Shown here piece by piece: positions 48,327 through 60,589 of a stretch of 64,000 bases of DNA. The position numbers and the translations under genes were made by a program. Each line of letters begins with the position of its first letter. The stretch's first letter is position 1. This DNA comes from Asterella californica (lineage: Eukaryota; Streptophyta; Marchantiopsida; Marchantiales; Aytoniaceae). Location: assembly GCA_036924285.1 (NCBI GenBank), contig JAYKYS010000002.1, positions 48,561,501 through 48,625,500 of the forward strand, given 5' to 3'. The notes below the pieces were generated by a model. It did no database searches, had not been told where the DNA came from, and was given only the letters and a program-made list of their open reading frames with translations.

Positions 48327-49199
48327 CTTGTGCATCTTCTTGAGCAGCAACATTACTTGATGTAGAATTCTGACCATCATTTGCCGTTCTAGCATAGCAA
48401 TCTTCAATCTTGTGACCTTTCTTTCCACAGAAGAAACAAGTTCCCAACTTCTTTCTGCACTCTTCAATCTTGTGACCTTTCTTCTTACAGAATGAGCAGA
48501 AAGTTGTGCTTTGATTCCTGAGTAGGAAGACCCATGTTTCTGAGATTGTTGCTCCTCTCTTCTGTAAGTCTTCACCATAAAAGCAAATCCTTGATTCTTC
48601 TGAGGGAAAAACTTTCTGATCAGCTGCTCTTCTTCATGTAGTAAACTGCACAACTCCTCATAAGTTGGCATACTCTCCCTTCTGTTGATATCAGAAACAA
48701 AATGTACTAAGACTGTTCAAAGTTATAGAAACTAGATATTCATCACCATATGTCCCTCCTGCTCTGGTTAACTGCACATAAATACCATCTATCTTCTCAA
48801 GGTGTTCATGAATATCTGCAGTCTCATCCATCTTGATAGAGTGTAGATCATTCTTCTTTGCTACTCTATTTTTGCTCACATTATCATATCTGCTAGCTAG
48901 CTTCTCCCAAGCTTCTCTTCCTGTATCACAAGCCTCAATGGTAAGCCTGATACTCTCCTTCACAGCAAGCAGAATATCGGCTAATGCTCTAGTTTGCTTC
49001 TTAATGAATATTAGAGTTTCAGGAGAACTCTCATCATAAAATGGAGCAAGCTTCTCTTCTCCAGAAACCACACCTCATAAATCCTTCTCACTCAGAATGG
49101 CTTTCATGATCAGTTTCCAGGAACTGTAATTATTAAGACCTGAAAGTCTAGTGCTCTCATTCAAACCAAACTCACTGAAAGTAGCAGCCATGGATGCTA
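48327..49199 (-). pseudogene. Copia-2 gag, broken
   Basis: Minus-strand gag matching copia-1 codon for codon over long stretches (AACDTGREAWEKLASRYDNV-like region, two zinc knuckles CSFC...GHKIEEC and CFFC...GHKIEDC). Small deletions, such as a lost Leu codon near 48858 and about 18 bp near 48710, and frameshifts interrupt it. The start ATG lies near 49190, in front of the 5' LTR. Confidence 0.9.
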
Positions 49200-49285
49200 T
49201 CTTGCTGAAAAGATGAGTCCAAAAAACCCCCGAAAACAAAATACCAGATTATCAGAATTTTAAACCCTTAGCTAGAGCAACCTGT

Positions 49286-49297
49286 GCTCTGATACCA
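49286..49297 (-). other. Copia-2 primer-binding site
   Basis: Reverse complement reads TGGTATCAGAGC, directly abutting the LTR; initiator tRNA-Met primer. Confidence 0.92.
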
Positions 49298-49699
49298 TGT
49301 TACAAAACTGAGAACTGTACTCCCAAGTCTCTCAGAATATAGAATTTATCTCTCACAACAGAATGCTACCAGTCTATTAGAACTGATAACAGATCAGCCT
49401 GTTAAAAACTAATCAGAAGGAGAACCAAACAGAAATATTCCGAGATGATATGTGCACAGCTTTACTTAGACTTCAGAACTGGTACAGACAGAAAGGACCT
49501 CCGACTCATACTACTCTACAGGGAATGTGGGTTAATATACTAATGATACATAACTGCTGTCACCTCAAAGTGACTTACCTAACTGCTGTCCCAGTGCTTC
49601 TCACGTCACAAGTCATGTCACAAGTCATCTCTTCCTTTTTTACTTTTGTCTTTTTATCTTCCGCGGAGTTTTGATGTGACTGCCTAATGATATTTAACA
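49298..49699 (-). repeat. Copia-2 5' LTR
   Basis: TGTTAC...TTAACA, 402 bp, nearly identical to both LTRs of copia-1. The 3' LTR of this element is lost with the left truncation. Base 49700 onward is flank. Confidence 0.93.
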
Positions 49700-50801
49700 G
49701 TAACTGTACACTAGTCAGAGCATTTGTAGCATCGAATGAGAAAAACTTAGGTCCGGTACATGTACAACTGAGGAGCCAGCTTACTGAAATAGCTCCAAGG
49801 TAGAGGATAGACTGCATAATAGTACAGAAAGATAGACTACATAGTACAGAAATAATAGGATGGGAGTTTATTTTGTAAATACTTGCACCGAATAGAGTTT
49901 TCAATGGCGCACAGTCGCCTTTATCGAAAAATCGAAGTGCTATAGGGGTCCACCGAAATACCGAACAGTAGCCAGCGGGCATGAAGAGGACGCCCATTCG
50001 CCATGACGCTCTTTTAATACCCACGGCCCCATAAAGTTTTCCAATCCCCATGAACCGAATGCCTGAGATGTGAATTATTATGCACGCCTTAGAAGTCATG
50101 AGAACATTCTCCCCCCAGTTCATGATCCATATATATGTACTGGTATCTGGAGGGGTACAAACTGCAGCGAGAATTTGAAGGTGCGACCAGCTGGTCTCTG
50201 CACTATATCCATGTGGACATAGATTCCTCCTCGCTGTTTGTACAGTTGATAATAGGAAACGTCCCCCGGGGAATGTCCCTTAATTGTTACTGCTCGAGAT
50301 ACCAGAATTAGTAATAATTAAAGAATATTTAATCCCCCGAACACAGCCATATATTTGTTTATTATTTTACCCACCTTTAGAAAGACCCATCCGCTTTGGC
50401 GTTCCCTTTTTGTCGCACGGCCTCATTTGTGAGACCTTCCCTATAAATCTATCGATGGGTATGCGCAGGCGTATTCTACCGGAGGAGGGTCGCCTGTGAC
50501 CCCCCACCCTGGCTCTTCGCGTTTTTACGAGGTGAGATGCTTATTAAAGTTCCTAGGAATAAAGCTTCGCTTCGGAGGAACATTGCCTCCTTGCAGGTCT
50601 TGGGTAACCGCACGTACGTGTACAAGTTGCCAGAAAGAAGCAATCGCAAGAGTCACTCACAGAACTTTGCGAAATGCGAACGCGGAGAATAAGGCGGAGG
50701 AGATTCTGTTGAGTCATGCAATCCAAAACTGTTTAGCGATCTGGCAGAGTTTAGATAATGCGTTATATAGCTTGAGACTTACACTACTCGGCCTGTAGTG
50801 T
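49700..50801. other. Unassigned spacer between copia-2 and arm B
   Basis: About 1.1 kb. Frames at 50284-50499 and 50496-50798 are open but show no motif, and codon use is not clearly coding. This is the only sequence in the window that directly abuts arm B, and its equivalent beside arm A has been deleted. Confidence 0.4.
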
Positions 50802-51408
50802 AATTCATAACAAGTATACATCGAGAGACGAGTTGTGAATATGGTCGTCTAGTCCAATATAATATAAGTAACAATTAGTGCTAGGTGATTAGCAAATTCC
50901 GCAGAATAAAGCAGGAAGACCGAATCTGCTACACAGGTGAGGGGAAATCCCCTGGTTTACAATACGATTTGAGTCTTCGGACCAGCGACAGTACAAAGTT
51001 GTGAAATGCATATACTATCTGCGTGAATGACTCCTACGTTTTTAAGATGATGTTTGCGCGGTCTGGCTTTTCCGGCTGGGATAGTTTGCTTCACTTCCGT
51101 GTTCTTGTACACTTCGGTCGAACGTCTTGCACTCTTCGAGACCGGGTCGACCCCGTTAAGAAACTCAAATCTTGTTTAATTTCTGTCGTTGGATTGTGAC
51201 GTTGTCTTACGGCCGGATTTTCTTCTTCCCACCGAATTATTAAATCTGTTGTCTGTGATATCACAGAACATCGATGTTCCTGAAGAGCGCTAGCTACCCT
51301 CGCCATCGGCCCCGTCTCACGTTTACGCTTGAATTATATCATTTTCTCGGCAGACGTCGGAGAATGATCAACTGCATAGACACGCTCCAAACGGACTGGA
51401 CCACGTAC

Positions 51409-52031
51409 GCACGGGAGGAGATCAATAGGCAGAAGCATGAAACGGATGTCGATCGGACAGTTGATCATTCTCAGTCGGACAGTTGCAGACTGATCAACTG
51501 TCCGATCAGAGTTGGATCCGGAGGCAGTCACAGCTAGCGCTTGGAAGTTGGAACACACATAGATCCCATAACGCCTCACACAGTCGCATTGCAGATGTTG
51601 GTTAAGCTTCTTGTTGTTCCAGCTGCGCGGAGTCTGAGTACTGTTGCTGCAGCTCGGCTGATGATGAGATGAAGACTTTAACTAATACTCGCGATCGGGA
51701 GTCTGCTGCTAAGTTGCGGAGCGCAGAATTCTGAAAAAGTGCATTCTCCGGGTACGGAATATGAATAAGAGACGACTGTGACACTCCGCAAAAATGCATG
51801 CCGCATAATTTTGGAAATATGTGAGTGACTGACGTGGGAAAACGAATTCGAAGCTCGCTACAGTAGCAGACAGTGGATGCAATCTGGATTCATTGTGGCC
51901 CATGGCCAGTGCATGCCCTAGACGCCCAGGAATATTGGCTCGCGTGCATGACAATCTAAATGCTAGATAACCAGATTCCAGATCGACGGTGGTCTGAAAC
52001 TTTTACTAGCTAACCGTGCGCGTCTTGCATG
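51409..52031. repeat. B-only block 1 in arm B
   Basis: Arm A joins CCACGTAC directly to TTGAGAG, while arm B has 623 bp between. The ends carry GCACGG / CCGTGC complementarity. It includes a 17-bp perfect inverted repeat (51451-51467 with 51491-51507, GATCGGACAGTTGATCA). It is either an insertion in B or a deletion from A. Confidence 0.7.
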
Positions 52032-52596
52032 TTGAGAGTGGGTCAAAATGAGTTATTATGCTACTAGTTACGAATGCCAAGCGGCACTCAGTAAGTCTGG
52101 GCACAGAACCGTCCGTAGATCCTGCATGAAGGACTCGTAAGTAGGGTTCGCGGTAATTTTAACTTATAAGCAAGAGGAAGTTTTACAGTATAAAATTTAT
52201 ATTTTACTGAAATCTATAAATAATTAATGTTTATGACAAAATAATTTAGAAATGAAATTATCGGAACAACCATAACTGAATAACCAGCAAAATACAGTCC
52301 GGACCTTGCCCTTAATTCAACCGGCTTGTAAAATACAGTAAAGGCGTGACGCACAGGGCTTTTTGAAAACAGTTTTTTACACACACGGGGATAGTCTTAC
52401 GGGAGATAATATATTGGTGGACCTCACAGACAACCAGTTGTATTTTCGAAGAGAGCAGTCAAACCCGGCCCGCGACCCTTTCCTGGGGAGTCGGGTTGGT
52501 GGACGGTACTGTTGTGAAAACGGATGTTCGTTTTTGCAGGTCTCATGGGCGAATCGAAGGCTGATTACAGAAGCCACCCGCGACTGCAGTCTCTGT

Positions 52597-53158
52597 CAAG
52601 CTTGCATAATCACCTTCTCCAAGTTCGGAAGAGGAGAAATATGTAAACGTGTTAATTTATTCATTAATCTTTTTTTGGAAGGGTTAGTGAATAAATTAAT
52701 ATTAACAACAAATAATATTTTTATTCACTTAGAGCCAACAGCTTTATAACGAGAAGGAGATATTTTCTCATCCTCTACTTATAGGTTCTCGATTCAAACT
52801 GACCATGTGTACAAAGAAATCTATTTTATTATAGATTCTAAATTTAACAATTTAACTTTAATTATTTAAATAGATTATTAAATTTAACTATGATACCAGT
52901 TCATGTTCCTTTATCTGAAGTTCATGTGAACGGCACCTATGGCTGGATCTGTATTTCGGTTTCGAAATAATCTCGTGAAAGTACCTGTGATATCAATTAT
53001 TCGACGGTTTCTTCGCACTTCTCTATTTTACAGTGTTTTAAACTTGTCACCTCTAACCAGCTCCAAACCAGTTATTTTTGGTTATTTTAGGGCAACTACA
53101 TGAACGTTTGTCCTTTTCTTTGTGTTAGTTATAACTGCAGTTTGCCTGCATAATCTAT
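52597..53158. repeat. B-only block 2 in arm B
   Basis: 562 bp absent from arm A. Nine-base direct repeats TGCATAATC (52603-52611 and 53147-53155) enclose 535 bp of AT-rich DNA, as a mobile element would, but no inverted termini were seen. Confidence 0.6.
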
Positions 53159-54553
53159 GCAGTGTAAAGAGTTTATTCAAGAAAAAGCCTGAATCCTCTA
53201 CAATCCACTTAGGGAGGCTCGGGGGTGAATAGTTTATTCAAAATACTAGCGAAAAGCAAGGGCGAAAAGCTCTGAGCGGTCCCGGCCTAAGACTTTGTGA
53301 ATGTGTTTTAATATTGATACTGATCACGTCAAGGTACTATATATCATCCGCTTCGTGAGTCTCACCTGGTACTGTTAACTGTGCCGGATATAGACCCGTG
53401 GTGCACGCGGAAGTCCGGTTGAACGTGTTACAGTAAAGGATATAAGCACACGTTTTACTGCAGTTGACAAGCTGCCGGAGGCTAGGGGTTCTATCGGTGG
53501 CCTCATGGAAGTACTGATCTAGAGCACCTGAACGCATATATATATGCCGATAGGAAGAACGTTCGGCACGCTTCTAGATCTCCAGATCCATGCTCAGCAA
53601 CAAGTTACTAGGCACAGGTGCTGGAGGCTAGGAATGTCATTCATCTATCAATCTCTCTTTCATAGATACTGACAGAGGAATCAGTCTGAGAGTGGCGTAC
53701 ACTGCAGTGGGGCACGTCAGAATTCGAACACATTTTTACCCCTGGAAATTGATACGATACTGAGCAGCAACATATCTGCGTTCCGTCGACGTCATGATCA
53801 TGAAATACTATCTTCTACCTTTCCTAATCCTCGGATGGAGTCCAGGTCTAAAGCTTTCACAGTCCGCACGATTTCCAAACTTCAAGGTGTGCTTGACGGA
53901 TTGCAGCAGCTCGATTTGGTTTTACACCAACCTCTGGGATTCGAATTCCTTGTACTGGTTGACTGTGCTTCTGGTTGAAACTATATACAAGCAGGAGCAT
54001 GTGTGTGTGAAGCATGATGTAGTTTAAATGCGAGTTTGAGCCTGAAAGCTAGGTACGTACAGTACTTAATTAGCAAGGTCGTCGCCAGTATCTCACTACT
54101 GAAACGAGCAGACTTCCAGCCAGACTCTTATACTCTGGATGCATCTTGTCGTCGCAGCAATCTAAGGGTGATCATGTCACGTGCGTACCTATACGCGAGC
54201 AACTGTCACTATGTTCGTATCAGGTACGTACCGTGTGACACTGAACTGCCAGCTACAGTAGCTTGAAATCCATGCCACTGTTAGAGTTTGATGTTTCACA
54301 TGTACAGCGGAGGTAGTGTCACAGCACGTACGTACCTCGCCTCCAATGTTCAGTGACATAGGCTAGAGTTGCCTGCATCTCAACCAGAACCATCTATAGC
54401 TATGAAATTAAAACGACGCATGCTAGCGCGGCACACTGTTATAGTATTGTCGTACGTGGACCCTCCACGACGATGCGCGCGTGAGTGAATTTGAAGAAAG
54501 TGGGCTTTCCTTCAGCTACTTGACTGACTATGATCTCTTTTTCTGTCTGTCAG

Positions 54554-56676
54554 GAACCTAAAGTACTAGTCAAACCATCCTTCGAGTTGAAGGAAACATC
54601 AAGAAAGAGTAGTCGTGATCGCGCTGAGATCAAACTTGCTCAACAGCCGGTCATTACTGAAGCTGGATCTTGTCCAGAAGGAACGATTCCAATTTGTGAA
54701 AGTCGAGGCAAGTTAAATATAACCCGTAAAGTCGGAGACAGGAAACGATTCTCCAGATTTGGCCATGGCCATGGGACATCTACAAACTCCTCTATATCTG
54801 ATCCTCAAGCTGATGATTCTGGAGGCGAACATGAGGTATGGAAGGGAAGTTTACCTCGTACGCGTACGCTTGCTTTCTGATTATTTCTGACATCGATTCT
54901 TCGTGACCTTATATGTTCCTTTTTCTGCGCTAGTTACGAATCGAGGATTTCATGGTTTGAAAGTCGGGCGTCTTACTGGCATGGGCTGCCCAGACCTGAC
55001 AATCTACCAGTTGTAGAAAGATCTAGAACTGATCATGATGATGATGTATCTGATTCACTATCCTGTTCACAGTATAGCACAGCATATGACGATGGAATTG
55101 AACTGGCGGGTGGATTCGGAGGAGCTGGGGCTTCCTTCAACGTTTGGCAACCAAGCGTGGAAGTCACTACAGAGTTCAGTTTATCGCAGCTCTGGATAAC
55201 AGCCGGGTCTTATGATAACAACGATTTGAACACAATTGAAGTAGGATGGCAGGTACAGTTCGAAGCTTATAACTTTTCCTTGTCGTTTGGTTTCATTGTC
55301 ATCTAAGTACTAAGTAGTTGTACCAGATGTTTCGTCTCTCGAATAGTCCAGAAAATCATCAGCAAATTTCTACTTGAGTCAGCATGGAATTGACTTTCTC
55401 CTCCATGACGATTGAGGGAAGTGATTTCGGCTCTTGATAGTAAGATCCTTGCAGATGGAGTACTCTTCTCGACACAAAACACCATCCCAGCTTAAATAAC
55501 TCTAGCTTGTCAAGACATGCAGGTGTATGAGGGGAAGTATGGCGATAATCTTCCCCACCTCTTCATCTATTGGACGGTATAGTGATGGTCACTCTTCACA
55601 CCAAAGATGATACCCTTTACTCGGCTTTTGCATCGTCTGTGTATAGTGATCACTGTCCATGTTGCATTCAGTATGCGCGTTACCTGCATGCTAAACTCTC
55701 ATCTAACTTACTGTTTCAAACTGGCATTCAGTTTTCTAGCTAGTGCAGCTGACACTGACAGTTTGTTGAATTCCAGAGTGACGCGTACATGGAAACGGGT
55801 TGCTACAACCTCGAGTGCTCGGGTTTTATCCAGACTAACAGCAATATTGTGATCGGGGGATCTTTGAGCCCTATTTCTGTGACAGATGGGGGTCAATACG
55901 AACTCAAAGCTCTTGTTTTCTTGGTAATCTATTTAAGTGTCCGCTCGCTCACGAAGTATGCATGCCTAGTATATATGCTCTCCTTTACAGCTCTGCATGC
56001 ACATTGCAGTTGTAAGCCTAAACCGGGAATTAACGTTGCGAAGTTACTCATATATTTTCCTCGAGCTCCTAAATTCTCAGTTAGAATCGGTTGAGTACCT
56101 CAGTGTGATTTGCGAGGATAAACCCCAAACCCTAATTTTCTCATCATTCACTAGATTTGTCCTCGTAAGTATCCTGCCCTTAAGCTTGTAGTGCTTCACG
56201 GTTGCATTTCGGTGGCCATGGATCGTCGAAACTGGGAGCTAACATCATGATGATTAATTCATCGCTTAAATTCCGAGGACATGCAGGATTCAGAACAGAG
56301 CGTTTGGTGGTTAGTTATCAACGACGAGACGGTGGGATACTGGCCCATGAGCATATTCAATCGACTCAATGCAGCAGCGGACAATGTCAACTGGGGTGGT
56401 GAGATTGTAAATGTAGAAACGGATGGTCGTCATACACAGACGGATATGGGAAGTGGGGCTTTTGCTAGTGAGGGGTTTAGGGAGGCCGCTTACATTCGGT
56501 TCATGCAAACAGTAGATCTGGCAAACACTTTGCATGACGCACCCAACGACCATTCGAATGGCCCAGGAATTACTGAGGCTGGCTGCTACACTGCTGAACA
56601 ACTCTCCAGCAGTGACTGGGGTACCTACATATTCTTCGGTGGAGCTGGATACTCAACAACAAGCTGTCCTACTTGA
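54554..56676 (+). CDS. Neprosin-domain (DUF239) putative secreted peptidase, copy B
   Basis: Five phase-0 exons with GT-AG borders: 54554-54835, 55073-55252, 55523-55576, 55777-55923, 56287-56676 (stop included). Each is exactly the same length as in copy A (282, 180, 54, 147, 390 bp). Motifs in order: CPEGTIPI, SLSQLWITAGS, IEVGWQ, YGDNLPHLFIYWT, TGCYNLECSGF, VGYWP, WGGEI, MGSGAF, FFGGAG. About 92% identical to copy A in protein by eye. Both presumed catalytic glutamates and the cysteines are kept. The first exon(s) with signal peptide are unresolved; the frame 53794-54027, with a leader-like start MKYYLLPFLILG, is a candidate. Intron 4 (363 bp) is the longest. No lesion was seen in these exons. 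Confidence 0.92.
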
Positions 56677-57236
56677 GCTACTCGATGATCCGATTTTATC
56701 TCAACTGATGCTACGTACATACATACTTCGATGCGGCCAGTTATTACAGCGCCCGTACCTGCTGCTGCTAGGAGACAGACTTACTTTCTATACTTACAGC
56801 ACAGATCTAGATTTGGAAAGAAACCTTAATAAGGTCAGGTTACCTTTTCTTCCCCCTTTCTTCGTAAGGTGGGAAAACCTTGCCGTAAGTTTTTCATCTG
56901 AAGCTGAAAACATCGACCTGCTCAGTGTAGGATTCTACAATTTTGCACTTGACAGTGTACTTACTTTCCATAGGACTGTTCCTAAATAAGTTCAAGCATT
57001 CCGCTGCAAAGTCGAATTTCAAGGGATGAAAAGTGTTTCCGAAACTGAAATCAGTTTCACAGTGTTCGATATTGATATACTATCCATATGCGCGCAGTTG
57101 GTTCTACTCTAGAACTCCGACTATAGTTGTGGTTCCAAGGAATATATCCTTCCTGTCCATTGCCAACTCGAATTTTAGACAAAACACTGGTAGTGATCAT
57201 GAATGTTGAACTTCAAGCTAGTCTCTGTCGTTAAGT

Positions 57237-57469
57237 GTACTCGCTTCTAACACACATTAGACAGTCGATCAAATACAGCGGAGATCTAACCTCCTGAAAA
57301 CTTCTTGAGATGTGAATGAATGTTTGGGGGCAAAACATCCAGTACATAAAGATGCACGCTGGCTTCAGTACCCCGTGCATACAAGAAGTGCTGAGATAGC
57401 CAAGTAGCTGTAACGTAAACTGTAGAATCAAGAAGTATTAATCCAGAACTGAAAGGTCAGAAACTAACA
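57237..57469 (-). repeat. Possible copia-3 3' LTR
   Basis: Plus-strand TGTACTCGC...AACTAACA; in minus orientation TGTTAG...GTACA, preceded by purine-rich AAGTAGTAAGAGA as a polypurine tract would be. It abuts the end of arm B. The partner LTR lies outside the window, so this is not proved. Confidence 0.45.
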
Positions 57470-58183
57470 TCTCTTACTACTTCTCGGTTCTACTGAAGTA
57501 CTAATTTCTCCCAGCAATAATCATGTTTGATAGGGGGAAGTCCTTTCGTCAGTATATCAGCTACGTTATCTGATGAGGGTCTATTTCTCGGTTCTACTGA
57601 AGTACTAATTTCTCCAAGCAATAATCATGTTTGATAGGGGAAAGTCCTTTCGTCAGTATATCAGCTACGTCATCTGATGAGGATCTATTTCTCGGTTCTA
57701 CTGAAGTCTAATTTCTCCAGGCGATAATCGTGGAGTCGATAATAGAAGAGTCCTTTCATCAGTATATCAGCCACCTTATCTGATGAGGATGTCTGCCTGA
57801 CTGAAATATGACCCTGAAATATGAGGTCATATTTCAGTCTGGCAGATTTGTGAGTATATCAGTATTTCAGTTTTCTGAGTATATCAGCAATGTTGTCCTT
57901 TGTTGATATATTGACTAATGAAACTGACCTACCGATTATGTGATTCGATGAAGTGGAATCTTACATCAATGTGCTTCATTCTCCTGTGATCTACTGGGTT
58001 ATGCGTCTGATGTATACAACTCTGATTGTCAACAAAGATTTGGGAGCTTCAGTTTGCAGATAACCCAATGAAGAAAATAGCTTGCTCATCCACACAGCTT
58101 CCTACACTACATGGCACAGAGCAATATATTCCGCTTCTGCGACCACCTCCTGTTTCTTGCAGCTCCATGATATCAGCCCACTG
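57470..58183 (-). pseudogene. Copia-3 RNase H, C-terminal part, broken
   Basis: Minus strand. ISWSCKKQEVVAEAEYIAL just left of copia-1 is the RNase H STEAEY region. The downstream ADIL tail is repeated three times in tandem (units of about 110 bp, 57480-57790, each with a VADILTKG-like sequence). It joins across the copia-1 insertion with 63170 onward, where the frame reads DFAGDIDDRKFTSGYCFQLN. Frameshifts and stops are frequent. Confidence 0.8.
57480..57790. repeat. Tandem triplication of copia-3 RNase H tail
   Basis: TCGGTTCTACTGAAG, AATCATGTTTGATAGGGG and TCAGTATATCAGCTACGT recur in order three times, with period about 110 bp and decreasing similarity. Confidence 0.85.
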
Positions 58184-58583
58184 TGTTACAAAACTGAGAA
58201 CTGTACTCCCTAGTCTCTCAGAATATAGAATTTATCTCCCACAACAAAATGCTACCAGTCTATTAGAACTGATAACAGATAAGCCTGTTAAAAACTAATC
58301 AGGAGAACTGAACAGAAATATTCCGAGATGATATGTGCACAGCTTTACTTAGACTTCAGAACTGGTACAGACAGAAAGGGCCTCCGACTCATACTACTCT
58401 ACAGGGAATGTGGGTTAATATACTAATGATACATAATTGCTGTCATCTCAAAGTGACTTACCTAACTGCTGTCCCAGTGCTTCTCACGTCACAAGTCATG
58501 TCACAAGTCACCTCTTCCTTTTTTTACTTTTGTCTTTTTATCTTCCGCAGAGTTTTGATGTGACTGTCTAATGATATTTAACA
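58184..58583 (-). repeat. Copia-1 3' LTR
   Basis: TGTTACAAAACTG...ATATTTAACA, 400 bp; the CACTG duplication precedes it. Confidence 0.97.
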
Positions 58584-58595
58584 CCCTCCTCCATT
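58584..58595 (-). other. Copia-1 polypurine tract
   Basis: Minus strand AATGGAGGAGGG, directly upstream of the 3' LTR; plus-strand primer site. Confidence 0.88.
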
Positions 58596-58599
58596 AGAG

Positions 58600-59200
58600 C
58601 ATCACTTCTTTCATACCTAGTAAATCTCTGATATGTATAAACCTTAGCTTTGGTAAAGCTTTGGTAAAACTATCAGCTAATTGATTCCGATGGACAATAT
58701 TCCAGCTTGACTATCTTAGCTTCAATTTTCTCCCTTATATGCTGTAACCTTGTCTCCAAACCTTTTGTTCTTTCTCTGATAACTCTATTGTTAGCCAAGA
58801 ACATTGCACTCTGATTATCCACATGTAATACTGTAGGTCCAGATATCTTTTCTCTCATCTCCAGCAATAAATTCCTTAACCATATCAAGGTTATAGAACC
58901 ATCACTAAGAGCAATGTATTCAGCTTCCGTTGAAGACCTTGCTACTGTATTCTGCTTCTTGCTGCTCCAACTGATAATTCCACCTGAACGTAAGTTGAAG
59001 CATGCACCTGATGTGGATTTTCTGCTGCTAGTATCTCCAGCCCAATCACTATCACTGAAGCCTTGAAGTTCACTTCTCCCCTCCTTAAATATAAGACCAA
59101 GATTGATAGTACCTTTCAGATATCTCAGAATCTCTTTGCAACCCAATGAGAGGAATTTGGGCAATGCATAAATTGACTTAGCCTCCCAACAGCATAGCAA
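58600..59200 (-). pseudogene. Copia-1 RNase H segment
   Basis: Minus frame with LRYLKGTINLGLIF, GFSDSDWAGDTSSRKSTSG, IISWSSKKQNTVARSSTEAE and HVDNQSAMFLANN, the copia RNase H order. A frameshift near 59140 separates it from the reverse transcriptase frame, and another near 58690 precedes the terminal LADSFTKALPK. Confidence 0.92.
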
Positions 59201-60589
59201 ATATCAGGTCTGGTGTGGATGAGATATCTGAGTTTACCAATTAATTTCCTGTACAGATATTCTTCAATGGTATTTTCAGCTGTAGTCTCCTCAAAACCAC
59301 TTTCTTGCTCCATTGGTGTTGCTGATGACTTGCAATCTTCCATCTGAAACTCTCCAAGTATAGACTTTATGTATGCTTGTTGAGAAAGCATAATACAATC
59401 CTCCATCTGCCAAATATCAACACCAAGAAAGAATCTTGCTAAACCCAAATCAGACATCTCAAACCTCTTGCTGAGTTCTCCTTTAAGTAGTTGCATCAAC
59501 TCCTTATCACTTCCTGAGATTAAGATATCATCCACATATAAGATGAGTATGATCCTCTTTGAATTATCTTTCAAGACATAGAGGTTTGGATCCAACTCTG
59601 ATCTTTTGAGTTCATGGCTGTGTAGAAACTCATGTATCTCAGAATACCAAACTCTTGGTGCTTGCTTTAATCCATATAAGGATTTTCTGAGAATGCACAC
59701 ATGATCTTTCTTCTTTTTTCACTTCAAATCCTGGTGGTTGAACCATGTAAACTTCTTCCTCTAACTCTCCATGAAGGAAAGCTGACTTCACATCCATCTG
59801 ATGTATTTCCCAGTGTTAATGACCAGCAAGAGCTATTACAAGTCTGATTGAATCTCATTTTGCAACTGGTGCAAAAGTTTCTCCATAATCAATCCCTTCG
59901 TGTTGCTGAAATCCTCTTGCTACTAACCTTGCTTTCAGCTTGTCAACTGAACCATCTGATTGTAGCTTGGTTTTGTAAATCCATTTGCATTGGATGGCTC
60001 TTTTTCCTCCTGGTAGCTTGACCAAATCCCACGTATGATTTTTGAGTAGCATTTTATACTCCTCTTGCATAGCTTGTCTCCAACCAGGATCTTTGTTAGC
60101 TTCTTCAAATGTAAGTGGATCATCCTCCTGAATACTTTCAGCAAATCCACAGTAATCATCAAGCCTTGCTGGTGGTCTTCTAACTCTTTCTGATCTCCTT
60201 ACTTGAGAATCTGCTGCATGTTGTAAGTCATCTCCTTTAGCTTCATGAATACTTGGTAACTCAGATTCAGAATTTTGTTGAAATTCAACTTGCTCTTCAC
60301 TAGGATTAGTGAGAGATGTTGACTGCTCCAAATCCACCTCAATATCAGATTCTGAATCAATCTGATCTTCACTTGTAGGTAGCTTAAATCTGAATGTATC
60401 ACAAGTTTCTTTCTCACCTTCCATCAGATCAGAATCCAACTCAGAGAATCTAACATCTCTGCTGATGTGAGTCTTTCTTGTAGACTGATTGTATACTTTG
60501 TAACCCTTGGTTTGCTCAGCATAGCCCACAAATATACACTTCTCAGATTTTGCATCCAACTTCTGTCTCTTCTCATCATTGATGTGCAT
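59125..60589 (-). pseudogene. Copia-1 integrase C-terminus and reverse transcriptase, broken
   Basis: The frame 60589-59855 ends at TGA (59857-59855), where copia-2 keeps TGG in FAPVAKWDSIR. A TAA near 59818 replaces Tyr in AGHYHWEIHQ. One extra T in a T-run near 59715 shifts the frame. The frame 59700-59125 then has [12 protein letters not shown], the catalytic YVDD (about 59533-59544) and RYLIHTRPDICYAVGRLSQF. Comparing with copia-2 identifies each lesion as a point change in this copy. Confidence 0.93.

Larger units (their letters stand above)
50802..57227 (+). repeat. Inverted duplication arm B (neprosin locus)
   Basis: Reverse-complement partner of 18556-23722, starting AATTCATAACAAG and ending GCTAGTCTCTG. 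It is 1.2 kb longer than arm A, mainly from two B-only blocks. Confidence 0.92.

Noticed and set aside
49450..49674. Frame MCTALLRLQNWYRQKG, also at 58333 and 62914
   Set aside because: It is inside the copia LTR in all three places, so its repetition comes from the LTR and not from a gene.
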